Source: Chamaecyparis obtusa
Lineage: Eukaryota; Streptophyta; Pinopsida; Cupressales; Cupressaceae
Direction of reading: 5' to 3'
Assembly (NCBI GenBank): GCA_027943335.1
Contig: BSBK01002795.1
Location: 248,001 to 312,000 of the forward strand
Length of the DNA stretch: 64,000 bases
The position numbers were made by a program, and so were the translations under genes. Shown here one piece after another: positions 36,068-49,477 of the stretch; position 1 is the stretch's first letter; each line of letters opens with the position of its first letter. The notes under the pieces are model-generated. The model did no database searches. It was not told where the DNA came from and saw only the letters and a list, made by a program, of their open reading frames with translations.

Positions 36068-36425
36068 ATGTTCCCATTGTGTGTGGGGAGGCCTGATATA
36101 ATACATACAATAAGTCTAATTCCCATATTAGTGGAAACTCGAAAGGACTCCCATTGGCAAGTAGGAAAGAGAATCCTAAGGTATGTTAATGGTACCAAGT
36201 TATATTATATTTTTCATACTTCTAAAAATGATTTTGGGCTGATTAGTTACACAAATAGTGATTGGGAAAGAATTTTGGATGATAGGAAGAGCACTTCCAA
36301 ATATGTGTTTCATTTCGGTTCTAGTGTAGTATCATGAGCTTCTCATAAGAAACCTTTATTTTTTCAATCTACAGTAGAGACTGAATATATAGCAACAAAT
36401 GCAACACCATGTTAAGCTATTTAAA
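36068..36425 (+). pseudogene. Copia RNase H remnant
   Basis: The frame reads GRPDIIHTISLIPILVETRK, then HWQVGKRILRYVNGTKLYY, then YTNSDWERILDDRKSTSKYV, and after a stop ASHKKPLFFQSTVETEYIAT. This is the conserved Copia RNase H block. The first catalytic Asp of 'YTDADWAG' is Asn here, and a TGA lies at 36336-36338. It is not adjacent to a matching reverse transcriptase, so it is an isolated fragment. Confidence 0.75.
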
Positions 36426-38168
36426 ATTCTCATCCCTACAATGACAATTTACACATAATCTAGAAGCGAAATCAATGCAAACAAGTATTAAAATTTCATA
36501 TGAAAAATAATAGAAAACATACCATCAAATATGACACAAGATACACACTGGGAAAACCCTCTAGATAGAGAAACATTACCTCCAACAACATCCATCGCTT
36601 ATTTATTATTAAAAATAAATTCCTTACAATATATATTCATTGTCCTCCATGAATAATTATGGAACACAATCTCTATAAAATTACTACATGTGTACATGTA
36701 ACCACACATATCATGCCATGCTTGAAATCCTCACAAATGTTAAACAAGAGATTCTCACAACTCTTCTAGAATGGCTACTTAGCCAAAATTAAGCAACTAC
36801 CCTTGTGTTCTATTTTATAGATACAACCTCACACAAAAAAAACAAGTGGTACTACATAAAACCATGTAAGTAAAACTATGAGATTACCAAACTATTAAAT
36901 CCTCATTTAATATATTTTACAAAGTTTTTATTTCATTGATATTTTTTATATATAAATTAATACATAGTTTTGATCTTGAACACAATGATAATTTGGTAAG
37001 TGCACCAAGATGGTGTGCAAAAAAGTGGTCACCCACCAAAAAATTCAAATAATCTATTTAATTTTAAGTTTTGTAAATTACTAACTCAAGGAAAAGGCTA
37101 TTTAATAAGCTGGATAAAAAGTCTGAGCCTTGCGAGCTCCATTTCCCTCCTTTTTCATGTGTGTTTCTCAACTTCATCATTATTAGTTTTACAGATCATC
37201 AATTGGGTATTGGTAAAAGTACTTTTATAATTTTACACACATTCTAATCTATCTAACCATAGAAAGTTTTCAATTTTTCTACAACATTAGCATAGTAAAG
37301 CTTATTTTTCTTTACCAGTATCTCCATAGTCCTTGAAGACATATGTCTACCATTTTCTTAATAAATTTTGAGCTAATTAACCAAATTCAAAATAAATTAC
37401 ATATTATTGTTCTATGCTTGATTCTATACAATTTTTTTAAAAAATGTTTTTCAATTATTTTCATGCAAGTCATGTCTAGCGCATGAACAAACACCTAATT
37501 TTTAGGATGTGCCCAATTCAAAAAATTATAAAAAATAAAATATTTAATAAAAAATTACAAAAAAATATACAACTCCTAGCTCTCACTCTTGTCTATCTTT
37601 CTAACAAAGGGTTTTTCAAAATACTAAATCTAACTATATCTTTTTTGATGTGCAGGCCAGACATTATACATTATGTTTTTCTGAATAAAATTAGGGACTT
37701 TTTTTTTTTTTTTTTTTTGTGCATGACAAGTTAGACCCGCTTAATATTATTTTAAAAAAAAACATGTTAGTAGTTTAGAAACTAGATTCAGAATACTACA
37801 ATTCTTTTTATTTTAATATCTTCTAATTTTGAGTGTATGACTCTCAAATTTATCTTCCAAGTTCAAGTTTACCTAATTTCAGGAAAGAGTGGCCACTTAT
37901 ACCCTCATTTTTGTAGACCATCTTGGTGCACTTACCCAAATTTATTTTATAATATTACATACAACACATTAAGTGGCTCCAAGAATGTTAACTCCTAAAG
38001 ATGCACAAACTTCTACAACCCTCTAGGTGCATCACACACATAACAATAAATTAAGCATTAAAAAAATTATACAAGTTGTACAACATTTAATTCCTAATGT
38101 TCTCCCTCTTGTTGTATACATTACATAAGGGGTAAAAAGTAACATCGAACATGAACATGAGAACACAT
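36426..38168 (-). repeat. Inverted copy of the Copia-derived block
   Basis: It is the reverse complement of about 4840-5610 (for example TGTATACATTACATAAGGGG at 38114-38133 corresponds to CCACTTATGTAATGTATACA at 4868-4887). It is interrupted by a DNA transposon at 36995-37936. Confidence 0.6.
36995..37936. mobile_element. DNA transposon with perfect 20-bp terminal inverted repeats
   Basis: GGTAAGTGCACCAAGATGGT at 36995-37014 is exactly complementary to 37917-37936. The repeats go on imperfectly inward (AAAAAGTGGTCACC against AGTGGCCACTT). The 942-bp interior contains a poly-T run (37699-37719) and no transposase frame, so it is non-autonomous. The flanks are GATAATTT and CAAATTTA; no exact target duplication can be called, so the superfamily is open. 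Confidence 0.8.
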
Positions 38169-39088
38169 GCATAACTCAGTTAGTCATTGAGACAAGATGA
38201 AGCCTTTAATGTGCCACTGAGTGACATTAACGAGTGACACATGTGACAACTTAGATGACACATCTTTACTTGGCAATGTGGAGAGAAAGGAAAAATGCTA
38301 CGCAATGCTAGTGAGTGGGACCCATGACCACTTACTAAACTAATTACGCACATGCACATATGAAAGGGTTAAGTTATCTTACTGGAGGGAAACACTAGGC
38401 ATTAAGTAGGGGTTTGGGAATATGACATACCCATGAGATGTAATGCATGAAACAATGAACATAAATGGGTAACTAACATAGGATGTAACCAAAACAAAGT
38501 GGTCATTCAACTAATATGGTGCAACCCTTGAGACAAAACACTTCAAGACTTTCAACTGGGAAAATAGGTCAATGAAAAAATAGAAGCTGACATGAAGATT
38601 TAAACATTTAAAACCACAAGGTAAAATTTCATAAAACCCTAACCACAAACCTCTTGCATAAAGTCTTACACAAGTTTGTTAATAAAATACTTGTTACCTA
38701 TCCTCACTTGATGAGGATTCATCTAACTAATTTACAAGATTCTTTTTTCTATTAATGTATACAAAATTACATGTCTTATTATTTCATTACCATTACATCA
38801 TTTGATGAAGGTTCATATAACTAATTTATAAGATTCTTCTTCTATTAATGTATACAAATCTATACACCTTACTCCTTAATTGACATACTTAAACTTATAA
38901 TATAAAAAATATGTTGTAATCTAATTTTTTATCCCAATTTTTATTAACACTTTTTTAATATAGTTTCTTACATTAATTTTACTTTTGGATTTTAATGATA
39001 TCTAGATTAATATCATTAGAATATATTTTAATTAAAAATTAAATGATAAATTATAGATACTAACTAAAACTTTAATAATATTTTTGAT
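38169..39088. repeat. No gene; repeat of CTAATTTACAAGATTC units
   Basis: Two tandem versions of GATGAGGATTCATCTAACTA / GATGAAGGTTCATATAACTA (about 38711 and 38813) lie here, and a third relative is at 43014-43175, downstream of gene C. No coding. Confidence 0.4.
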
Positions 39089-39545
39089 AGAAAAAAATAG
39101 CAAGAGGGCGCTGGCCCATGGTACAGAAGGACTAGAAGCACATTAACAACACATTAATAGCACTAGTCATAAGTAGTTTAATAGTAGTAAGTCAGAAGAG
39201 AAACCAATGTCTAGTATGCCTCTATCAAAAACAAATATAACAGTTCTTTTCAAAAATAATGAATTAAAGCATCTTAAGTAGATAATAATAACCATAGTAA
39301 CATTATCGTTCCATAGAGGGCTAAACCAGGAACTAGACAAATTAACCTTAAGACAGGAAAGCAACATAGTAAAACTAGGGCCAACATGCTTGATCAAAAA
39401 TAAAAACCTGATGGCAGCAGCGAAAGCTAGGGTCTCCTACCAAGATGTTTGGACATCAGGGTCGTGGCCCACTCTTCCTGCAGGAACAGGAAGAGGTCTT
39501 TCTTGTCTTTGTTAGCCTCCAGTTTACCTCCAGATTACTTGACAC
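39089..39545 (-). mobile_element. Truncated relative of the 14920-17181 element
   Basis: It begins TTGATAGAAAAAAATAGC...GCTGGCCCATGG, like 14921-14958, and follows that element to about 15350, then stops. This leaves only the 3' end in minus orientation. TAATATTT on both sides may be an 8-bp target duplication. A 5'-truncated copy fits a LINE-like mechanism. Confidence 0.5.
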
Positions 39546-39690
39546 CTAATATTTAAGAGTAGTTGACACCTAATATTTAATTCGATAGGATTTTTATTGT
39601 GGGCATTGCCCACTAATGGAATTGTTTGATACGGAAAACAAATTTCGATCAGTCATTACCGAAAAAATAATTCCAATCAGTCATTACCCC

Positions 39691-40379
39691 TCAAATTTTT
39701 TGGTTGGTTGGCAGCAAGTTAGGGAATTGCTGCTTCTTCAACTCGGTCAGCGTGCATCCACATAGCCTCAGACAAGTCATTGAAGATATTAGCCCAACTT
39801 CTTTCAGCAAGGAAGACAACTTTGTGCAGTTTTGCATGCTCAAATGCTTTAGTTTCTTGAGTTCTCTCATTCCTTGAGGAAAACATTCCATGTCACATTT
39901 ATCAAGAATCAAGCGCTCAAGAGTAGCTAGATTACTGATTTCTTTTGGTAGCTTCCCACAACAATTCAACTGGAGATCTACTAGAGATGCAAGGAACTCA
40001 AATTTCTCTTGAAGTTTCACCAATTTCTTCATTTCCATAGTAAAACTTTGTAGAGAAGACAACTTTCACAATGGAAGTGCTTCAAAGGAAAGAGCATAGG
40101 GATCTTGTAAATGATGAGAGATGATCTTCAGACTTGGTGGAAGCTGTGTGCAAAAACAAATGTTTGTAATTGAAGATTGTGAAACAGTCTGTTCTACTTT
40201 AAATCCAAACTGAAAACTAATTAGAACCGCAGAGAGGATGATGCTAACACTATTTCATATTTATCGTGATAAAAAGAAACCAACTTACAACTGTAAACCA
40301 TTTCATATTGTATTTAATTTGAAGAAATTCTTACCTTGTGCAAATTCATGTCATCCTTTGACCTGTTGGTGAAAGCCAT
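39691..40379 (-). pseudogene. NLR-type leucine-rich-repeat fragment, two exons
   Basis: Exon 2 (40143 down to 39691) encodes about four to five plant LRRs: LPKEISNLATLERLILDKCD, MECFPQGMRELKKLKHLSMQ, TKLSSLLKEVGLISSMTCLR. These are typical of the LRR of TNL/CNL resistance proteins, with 'L..L..L.L..C' spacing. It opens after an acceptor GCACACAG. An in-frame TGA at 40068-40066 breaks it. A possible exon 1 starts at ATG 40379 (MAFTNRSKDDMNLHK) and ends at donor AAG|GTAAGA (40335/40334), in frame with exon 2. No TIR or NB-ARC is present, so it is a truncated fragment, probably a pseudogene. Confidence 0.6.
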
Positions 40380-40404
40380 GAGTTCTAGTTTAGCCCCACT
40401 ATTT

Positions 40405-40412
40405 ATAAGGGC
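40405..40412 (-). promoter_or_regulatory. TATA-like element upstream of the LRR fragment
   Basis: On the minus strand CCCTTATAAATAGTGG precedes the exon 1 ATG by about 30 bases. This is very short for a leader, so it may be fortuitous. Just upstream (40480-40545) is a tandem TAAACTTCAGGAACACTTGC / TAAACTTCAAGAACACTTGC. Confidence 0.3.
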
Positions 40413-40990
40413 TATGCTCTTTTGTCCACCTCCGTGATTCTTGGTAAGATTCGATCACTAGGTGCTTCAACCGGTGTTAAACTTCAGGAACACTTGCTTA
40501 TGCAAGTCACCGACTAAACTTCAAGAACACTTGCTTATGCTAGTAACGGGTCACTGCATAATTAACAGGATTTGGAACTAGATCCACCCTTCGAATAAAT
40601 AGAATTAGAATGGGATTTACTTTTTCCATCAGTATTCTTATGTTAAACATTAAACATGACTCGTGACATTTACAAAAAGATTAAACATTTTTATGTTTTA
40701 CATTTATCGAGGTCTTTGTCAACATACTATATTGAGGTCCCTCCACTATACTTTTCCCTTCGCAAACTTTACAAAGTATTTTAAATTTTTGTATTTTAAT
40801 ATTCGTCATCCGCACCTATGCATCTCTTCTTAGGCTTTTGGCTATATGATTGTAGGAGAGAGGAAATCTATTATGTTTATATTAATTTGTTAAAAAACTT
40901 ATTATGCCTCTTTCAAATCTATCGGATATATATTTTATAAATTTTATTTTAAATTAGAGAGAATTTAATGATATATGAGATGTCATGTAA

Positions 40991-40993
<3 letters not shown>

Positions 40994-41033
<40 letters not shown>
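40994..41033. repeat. (TG)20 microsatellite
   Basis: An uninterrupted TG dinucleotide run within AT-rich non-coding DNA. Confidence 0.95.
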
Positions 41034-43190
<2,157 letters not shown>

Positions 43191-43341
43191 GGCGACCAAA
43201 ATTACATATTGCAATCTTTTCAGTTCTGAAAAGCCCGATGAGCTTCGTGCTCCGGGTTATGACACGGACTTACACCATCAAACAAATTTGAGAAGGAAAT
43301 AAAATACTTGCGCTCTCGATGAGACAATGCGTGAAAACGTG

Positions 43342-43440
43342 TTAAGAAGATCGCCTTGGGAATCCACACAGGCACCCAAACACACAGCCGAGAACACTGA
43401 AAGCCACGTATAGGCCGGTAAGGAGAGCTGCAAGACCCAT
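43342..43440 (-). CDS. Peptide gene C: 32-residue hydrophobic peptide
   Basis: On the minus strand, the leader exon ends CTTCAACTAG at 43661, the intron is 43660-43455 (GTGAAG...TCCTGCAG), and exon 2 starts GAAAAGCAAACAAAATGGG. No ATG occurs in the leader, so this is the first AUG. The peptide has the family spacing (G2, G9, Y11, A13, S15, G18-C19-V20, G22) but type-specific ends: A4-A5-L6-L7-T8 near the start and C23-L24-C25-G26-F27-P28-R29-R30-S31-S32 at the C-terminus. Diverged codons with the residue pattern retained are the best evidence that the family is coding. One membrane helix with a basic, cysteine-rich tail is likely. The function is unknown. Confidence 0.6.
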   Translation of the reverse strand: MGLAALLTGLYVAFSVLGCVFGCLCGFPRRSS

Positions 43441-43751
43441 TTTGTTTGCTTTTCCTGCAGGAGATCATACATCACAGTAAATCTCTTATCATACAACACA
43501 AACAATGAACAGAATGCTCATATCAGAATTAGACCACAAAAATATGTATCAATCACGCAGTGAAGACATCAGAATTACACAATAATGAGCAGTATATAAA
43601 ATGAGCTAAAATTAGGGCCCAAGATTGAATTTCTTGTACAATACAAGTGGCTTTCTTCACCTAGTTGAAGGATGACCACAAAGGAGGACGTAATTCGCAA
43701 GAAAGAAACTTGTTTGCCTGAATTGTGCTTTGGTAGTGCGGATATGGGGTG

Positions 43752-43759
43752 TATATATA
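43752..43759 (-). promoter_or_regulatory. TATA box of gene C
   Basis: On the minus strand TCTATATATACACCCCATATCC, the same as at A1. The motif CTACCAAAGCACAATT occurs on both sides of it (43721-43736 and 43761-43776), so the start of the leader has been copied upstream of the TATA box. Confidence 0.6.
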
Positions 43760-43776
43760 GAATTGTGCTTTGGTAG

Positions 43777-44450
43777 TTTACTAGTCAACCGTCCGCCTCA
43801 GGTTGCACTGTTTGGTAAGCATTTGCAGACACATATGCAGCAATATTAGAGTAGCTGATCTAGTCAGAAAATTGTAAACTATAGCTGTGAGTTTTTTATT
43901 TAAATAATAAGTTGACATTTAAAGAACTTAAAAATATCTCCAACTTATCAGGGGACTAAAGTTAAATAATTGAGGAGTAGGTGAAAAAATATATATATAA
44001 AAATTGTGAAATAGTTTAGTTATAGAAAACCTGCGAAAACCACAAACTGAACCTTGCAGACTACAAATTATTTGTTGACACAGACTTCCACCACGGCGAT
44101 GTTCGCGGGTTGCATGTTCCCACAAGTTTATTCCAAACGCTTTCACATTGCAAATGAGAAGAGCTGTAAACGGATGAGATATAATATCACATACTTGATA
44201 CATTAAAACAAGTACCACAAGGATGAAAAATAAAAATCATATTGGCTTGAGATTTCACGTTGCAAATTGGACACATGGAGCTATATAGTACAGTAGCTGA
44301 CTAGTCAGAAAATAGTAAATTGAAGTGGATTCTGTATTTAAATAATATTTTAACTTGTTGAGAAGATTAAAGTTAAATTGTTTAGTAGTAGCACAAAATC
44401 CTATATAAAAATAGTTAAATAGTTCAGTTATAGGAAAAAATTGCATATTG
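43777..44450 (-). promoter_or_regulatory. Upstream promoter region of gene C
   Basis: On the minus strand it shares with A1, A3 and A4 the segments GCAACCCGCGAACATCGCCG (about 44096-44116) and TCAAGTATGTGATATTATAT (near 44178-44197; A1 6665). Open frames here are not conserved. It is assigned as regulatory by position and conservation only. Confidence 0.35.
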
Positions 44451-44994
44451 TTTTTCCTTCATTTTTGTTTCATTCTGGTTCACATGTTTCTGATACCATG
44501 ATTTGATTGTAAATGTTGTTTTTCTATTAAGAAAAAAAGATTGTAGAGAAATAAGCATAAATTGACCCCATCCTTAAAGACCAATCTAAATATTAAATTA
44601 TCTATTGTTTTGGCCAAGTCAAATCTATAGTCACAAACATGACCTCAAAAATTGTTTGGTGAAAATTAATTGTGGAACCAAGTTGACACCTTGACAACTA
44701 ATTGTGATTTGTCAAACTAGATTTTAAATGTGTTAAGTTGTGTTATAGAATGATGTATAAGAGTACACACCGTAATCTCACTTTATTCATCCTAATATCT
44801 ATTAAAGAAATGTCACTTAATAGTGAGCATTTAAAAGTAGAATAAAACATAAATTTAAACATAAACAAATTGACCCTACTCCATAGAAATAGAAAATGGT
44901 CACAAATAAAAGTAAAAGAAAAGAAAGGGAATAAGAATAAATAAGGAAAATTTGAGAACAAAAGTGGAAAGAGAATTTGTGTAGGAGATTAACA
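44451..44994. other. No gene recognised
   Basis: AT-rich sequence between the gene C promoter and the inverted Copia block. Part near 44860-44990 is related in inverse to the 6110-6240 spacer (CATAAATACAAAAT-type sequence has diverged). Confidence 0.25.
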
Positions 44995-45890
44995 ATTAAT
45001 GAATGAAAAATTAGGAAGGCATATCACCATATTTTGTGTACTCAATTACTAGAGATACATATGGTTGAGATGACTAAAATGTTCATGCCAAAGTTTAATA
45101 AAAGAATCTATTGTCAATGTGTGATGAACTATTGGATGACTTAAAATAGTGAAACTTGTATATCTAAACTTATGATTAGCAATTGAAAGAAAAATAACTA
45201 TCTTGGGATGATGGAGATCATGAACGATGACATCATATGGTGAAAAATCAATTGTATGAACCCCTAATATAAAAAACCTAGTAGATATATAGAATAGTTT
45301 AAAATACACTAGGAATAAATAGAATGCATTCAATATAACCATCAACCATATATATAGTTCCTAGCCTCAAAATTAAAATTTGTAAAGAGTTACTCGCTAC
45401 ACTTTGAGAAGTATTATTATCTAAAGGAGACTCGAGTAGATTAGTTGAATGCATCGTATAATGTGAGGCTATAGAGTTTATAATCCAATTTTGTGTTGTA
45501 GGTAAATCATATGCTTGAGGTGCATGATGGTAGGAAATTTTCATCCATACAATGACAATTTCCACATAGCCTAGAAGAGAAATCTATGCAAATAGGTATT
45601 CAAATTCCATATGCAAAAGAAAAGACAACATACCATCAAATGTTATGGCATGCTTGAAATCCTCACAAATGATAAATAAGAGATTCTCACAACCCCTTAG
45701 CTAGAATGGATAGTTAGCCAAACTTAAGAAACCACCCTTTTGTTTTATTTTATATATACAAATTGACACAAAATAAACAAGTGGTATTACATAAAACCAT
45801 GTAACTAAAACTATGAAATTATAAAAATGTTAAAACCTCATTTAATGTTGGCTATGAAGTTTTATAATTTTGTTGATATTTAATTAATAC
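44995..45890 (-). pseudogene. Copia protease and pre-integrase remnant, unit III
   Basis: On the minus strand 45565-45299 encodes TQNWIINSIASHYTMHSTNL followed later by GYIECILFIPSVF, the layout of the Copia protease 'WI.DSGASHHM...VL.VP.L'. The catalytic D-S-G reads N-S-I. Next, 45345-45049 includes FIKLWHEHFSHLNHMYL, the pre-integrase 'LWH.R.GHLN'. The remainder is the inverted Copia block. It lies upstream of gene C just as the plus-strand block lies upstream of A1, A3 and A4. Confidence 0.65.
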
Positions 45891-46329
45891 ATTTTCTGAA
45901 TCTTAGAACAACCAATAATAGAATCAACATCACATTCCTATAGAATTAGAGTTGAAGGGCCTTTGAACTTAGGAAGGAATCAAGGATATTTTTCACAAAT
46001 GCATGATATATGAATGCCTCTCCAAGATCTTCAATGTTATATGTTTGATAAATTCTTTCCTTGAAGAATGGATGAATGAAATGCATATATATGGAAAAAG
46101 GGATCTTCTTTCTTAATTGAGAACTTGTCTACTTGTCCATCATGGGACATAAGTTTTCTACAATGGATAAGACTTCCTTCAAAATTTCCTTGAATGCTTA
46201 AAGCTTAAAGAACTTGAATTCCTAGATGCAAAATTGTAGGAGAGATCTTGATATCAACTTTAACTTATTGCTCATATTTTAAAATGAGGATAGATAATCC
46301 ACTTATATACCTCTCACAATACTTCATGA
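45891..46329. other. No gene recognised
   Basis: AT-rich sequence between the inverted Copia block and the unclassified element, with no open frame worth reporting. Confidence 0.3.
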
Positions 46330-49300
46330 TACAAAATTGATCCAGATTGACTACAAATCTATAAATTGTGCTAAAATACTACAACAAGCCTCCCATTCCA
46401 ACTTGGGCCCAAAACCTGGGGTATGCAATGCCTTGGGCACTGTATACATGGGTATAGTACACCCAAACCATTCTATACCTAGGAGAAAGAGCCTAAATTG
46501 AAATGGGGAGTAGGGAATGAACAAAGGATGCCAAAATAAGTGGATCTAGGTTGATATGATCAAGCATAATGGACGTGAAATCTCAAAATCACCAAAATGG
46601 GTCCTAATAGAGCATCTAAATATAGGTGAGCTAACTTTGTAGGACAGTATAGGATCACATGGTGGTCTTCAACTATAGCAATGTGAAATATTATTTCTAT
46701 TCCAATATCCCACCTTGGTGACGACAACTTCTCTAAACCTTTGATAACTTTCATAGCTTCTTCAATTGATATATTTTCAGTATCATATAAAAAATTTATT
46801 TTGAGACTTCAATTTTACTTGAATCAAATTCATTGAATTTCTTCTTTTCTTTCTCAAGCTCCTTCAAACACTCATCCTTCTTGGAAATCATTACCAAATC
46901 CTTGAAGTCCCTCATTTTCAAGAGCTAACCTTCATCATAAAATTGGGAGCTTGTTAATGTTCTTGCATTATTAGAGGGATCCTCTACAATCTTCAATGCT
47001 TCAAATGACCCATCCTCTGTCATGATTGGAAATGTGCTTCTCTACACATTATAATGTGTGGAATGAGGGAGAGACAAAGGAAATCAACCAATAGAGAACA
47101 AATTGTTCAGGATTCCTCGTATTGTTCTTCCTCTAGCTCTTTTGGCCTTTCTTCTTCTTCTTCTTTATCCTTTATTTTCAATGCAACTTCTTTTCCCTTT
47201 TGTTGTTCTTTTTTTTTCTTCTTGGAAAATGTTTCCTCTAAAACTACGTGTTGTGTCCGTTGCTTTTTAATTTTCTTTTCACCAAAACCTCTACTAATTT
47301 TATCATCATATTTATCTTTTTCCACTAATTTTTCTCATCATAAAAATAACCAAGGAAGGGATTTTATTTTTCACTCCTCAACTCAATGGGTTTCTCTATC
47401 ATATTTCATCTCCTCCTCCTATCATTCCTTGTCTCAATAATTGGGTAATTTCTTATAATTTATTATTCTATTTCATTTTTATGTTCATAGGATGACATTA
47501 AAGATATTACAAACCCCTCAAGATAACATTTTATTTCATTTTTATAGCTCATCTTATACTTACTCAATTTCTTAAAGATCTTTTCCAATGCATCTTTATT
47601 TATAACATGAAAAACAATGAACTTGAATTGAGTAGGAAACACAAAAGCTTTATTTCTATTCTTAAAATGGGTATGATCCATTGTCTCTAACTTCTGCATG
47701 ACTTCTAGGAAAGTTATCCTCAATGGAAAAATCCTTGAAAACATATGAGGAGTGACAGGATTCCCATAAATCCTTATTGTAGTGGTTTTCCATGTAAGAA
47801 AAGTCCCCCAAATTATGTGAAATCTTCAAATTTGGTCTCCTATCCAATAACCTCAAAAAGTCCCACATAGGATTTGGAATTCTCTCTTCCTCAAAATTCA
47901 CATCTTTAAGAATTGCTTGTACAAAATATTCTTAAAAAATAAGAAATATTGCATCAAGGAAATGCATATCCCATACATGTGTCCAGACTTGTACGAGAAA
48001 CCTCTACTTTGATCATTGCCCATGCCAATTTGCAACTTCTATATATTACGTAACTCTCTTCATCTCTATAGAAACAAGTGACACAAAAAATAATACCATT
48101 TGAAGTTTTCCAGAGCTTTTCTCAAACTCTCATGCATGAAATATTCCAAATATGCATCCAAATCAAATTTTATATCATCATTGGATTTTACACTCTTATA
48201 GACACATACATCATCCCCACTGGAATTCTGGTTTTATCATCTTCACCCATGATTTGACAAAATTGATAGCATGCATTTCTAAAATAATATTCAAGTGAGC
48301 TCAACTCAAAGGGATCCTATTTAATTTGAGATATTTTATTGTTCTTTTGTCCTAATCCTTCAATATAAGTTTTTGCATCAAGGTTCCCTTCTAAATTGTC
48401 ATATAAGTTGCATGATTCTCCTCATATTTATTTAAATCTAGAGCTATAGATTCTTCCTTTTTTACAAAAAAAGACTTCTACAATTTATTTCCTAGTTAGG
48501 AACATCATGGTTGCACAATCTATCACTAGAATTGCCATATTTCTTGGATGATAAGTTTTTACTAAATTAGTGTAGATAAGATTAGATAAGTCCAATATCC
48601 ATGGGTTTCACAATGGAACTTTGTACTCCTTCTATGAGAGTAACTAAAAATTTTGCATCTTGAATTTGGGAATTTGACATCTCTATCATAATCAAATTAT
48701 CAAATAACCTATCTTGTAGACCTCCATGCCAATACACATTGGTAATGGATCTTTTCCATCCAATTTATATTCAATATGGCTTCATCTATTTTCCTAGGAG
48801 GGGCCTTCTTTCTAGTTTCTCCCTTGTTTACCCATTCAAGACAACTTTTTGTGAAATAGGATTTTTATATAGGAAACCTAGTTCTAGCTAACTAGGTTTT
48901 CAAGACCCTTTATTTCCCTTCCAACACCTAAATTATTTTCAACACTCTTCAACTCACTAGGAAACTCTAAATATAGTATAGATGACCAAGTTACTTACTA
49001 TCCAAATTGCCTTGGATTCATTTTTTTATACCCTAGCTTGATGTGCACTTGCCTTCAAGACTTTAGCTTGCTCTTCGAAATTTCTTGAAACATTTTTAGG
49101 AATTGACATCAATTTTTGAAGCATCAATTATAGGCCTAAAATTAAGTGGTCTAGACTACTATTGATCATATCCAATTAACAACAATTTGTGTACTTCATA
49201 CCCATGCATGTACAATCATTCAACAAGTTTAAATACCCCTTCATCGATGCTCTTAGGTCGTGCGAGAATTGATGAATGAGATTAAAGGATCAAAATTAAT

Positions 49301-49475
49301 TGAGATAATACAAAAATAAAATTTCCAAGCACAAATACTAATTTTCCTTATTTCAAGAAATATAAAATTTGAGCATAATACATGTTAAAGATATACCTCC
49401 CCTAATTTGAGCATTCCAAGAATTTAGATAAAAAATCTCATACAATACAACACTTTTTTTCTTGTATTCATAACG
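46330..49475 (-). mobile_element. Unclassified degenerate element with minus-strand coding remains, copy 1
   Basis: Minus-strand open pieces include 47901-47662 (IPNPMWDFLRLLDRRPN, SHNLGDFSYMENHYNKDLWE), 47744-47463 (FIVFHVINKDALEKIFKKLS) and a Lys/Glu-rich piece at 47325-47107. The same reading continues from one frame to another, so this was one protein of some length, now broken. I do not recognise it. A second copy at 54547-56804 lacks about 46600-47365 and 48340-48540, and a small part is at 27905-28384. The repeat nature suggests a mobile element, but no termini or hallmark domains were found. Confidence 0.4.
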
Positions 49476-49477
49476 TA

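Noticed and set aside
37483..37734. Frame containing C-R-P-D-I-I-H, like the Copia RNase H start
   Set aside because: Only the short R-P-D-I-I-H match is present. It lies inside the inverted-repeat transposon, and the rest is poly-Phe from a poly-T run.
43220..43505. Two longer minus-strand frames overlapping gene C
   Set aside because: They run through the intron acceptor in other frames. The 32-residue frame at 43342-43440 is the one shared with the family.
47054..47440. Ser/Phe-rich plus-strand frame
   Set aside because: It is the complement of a Lys/Glu-rich minus-strand piece of the unclassified element, with low-complexity TTC/TTT codons.
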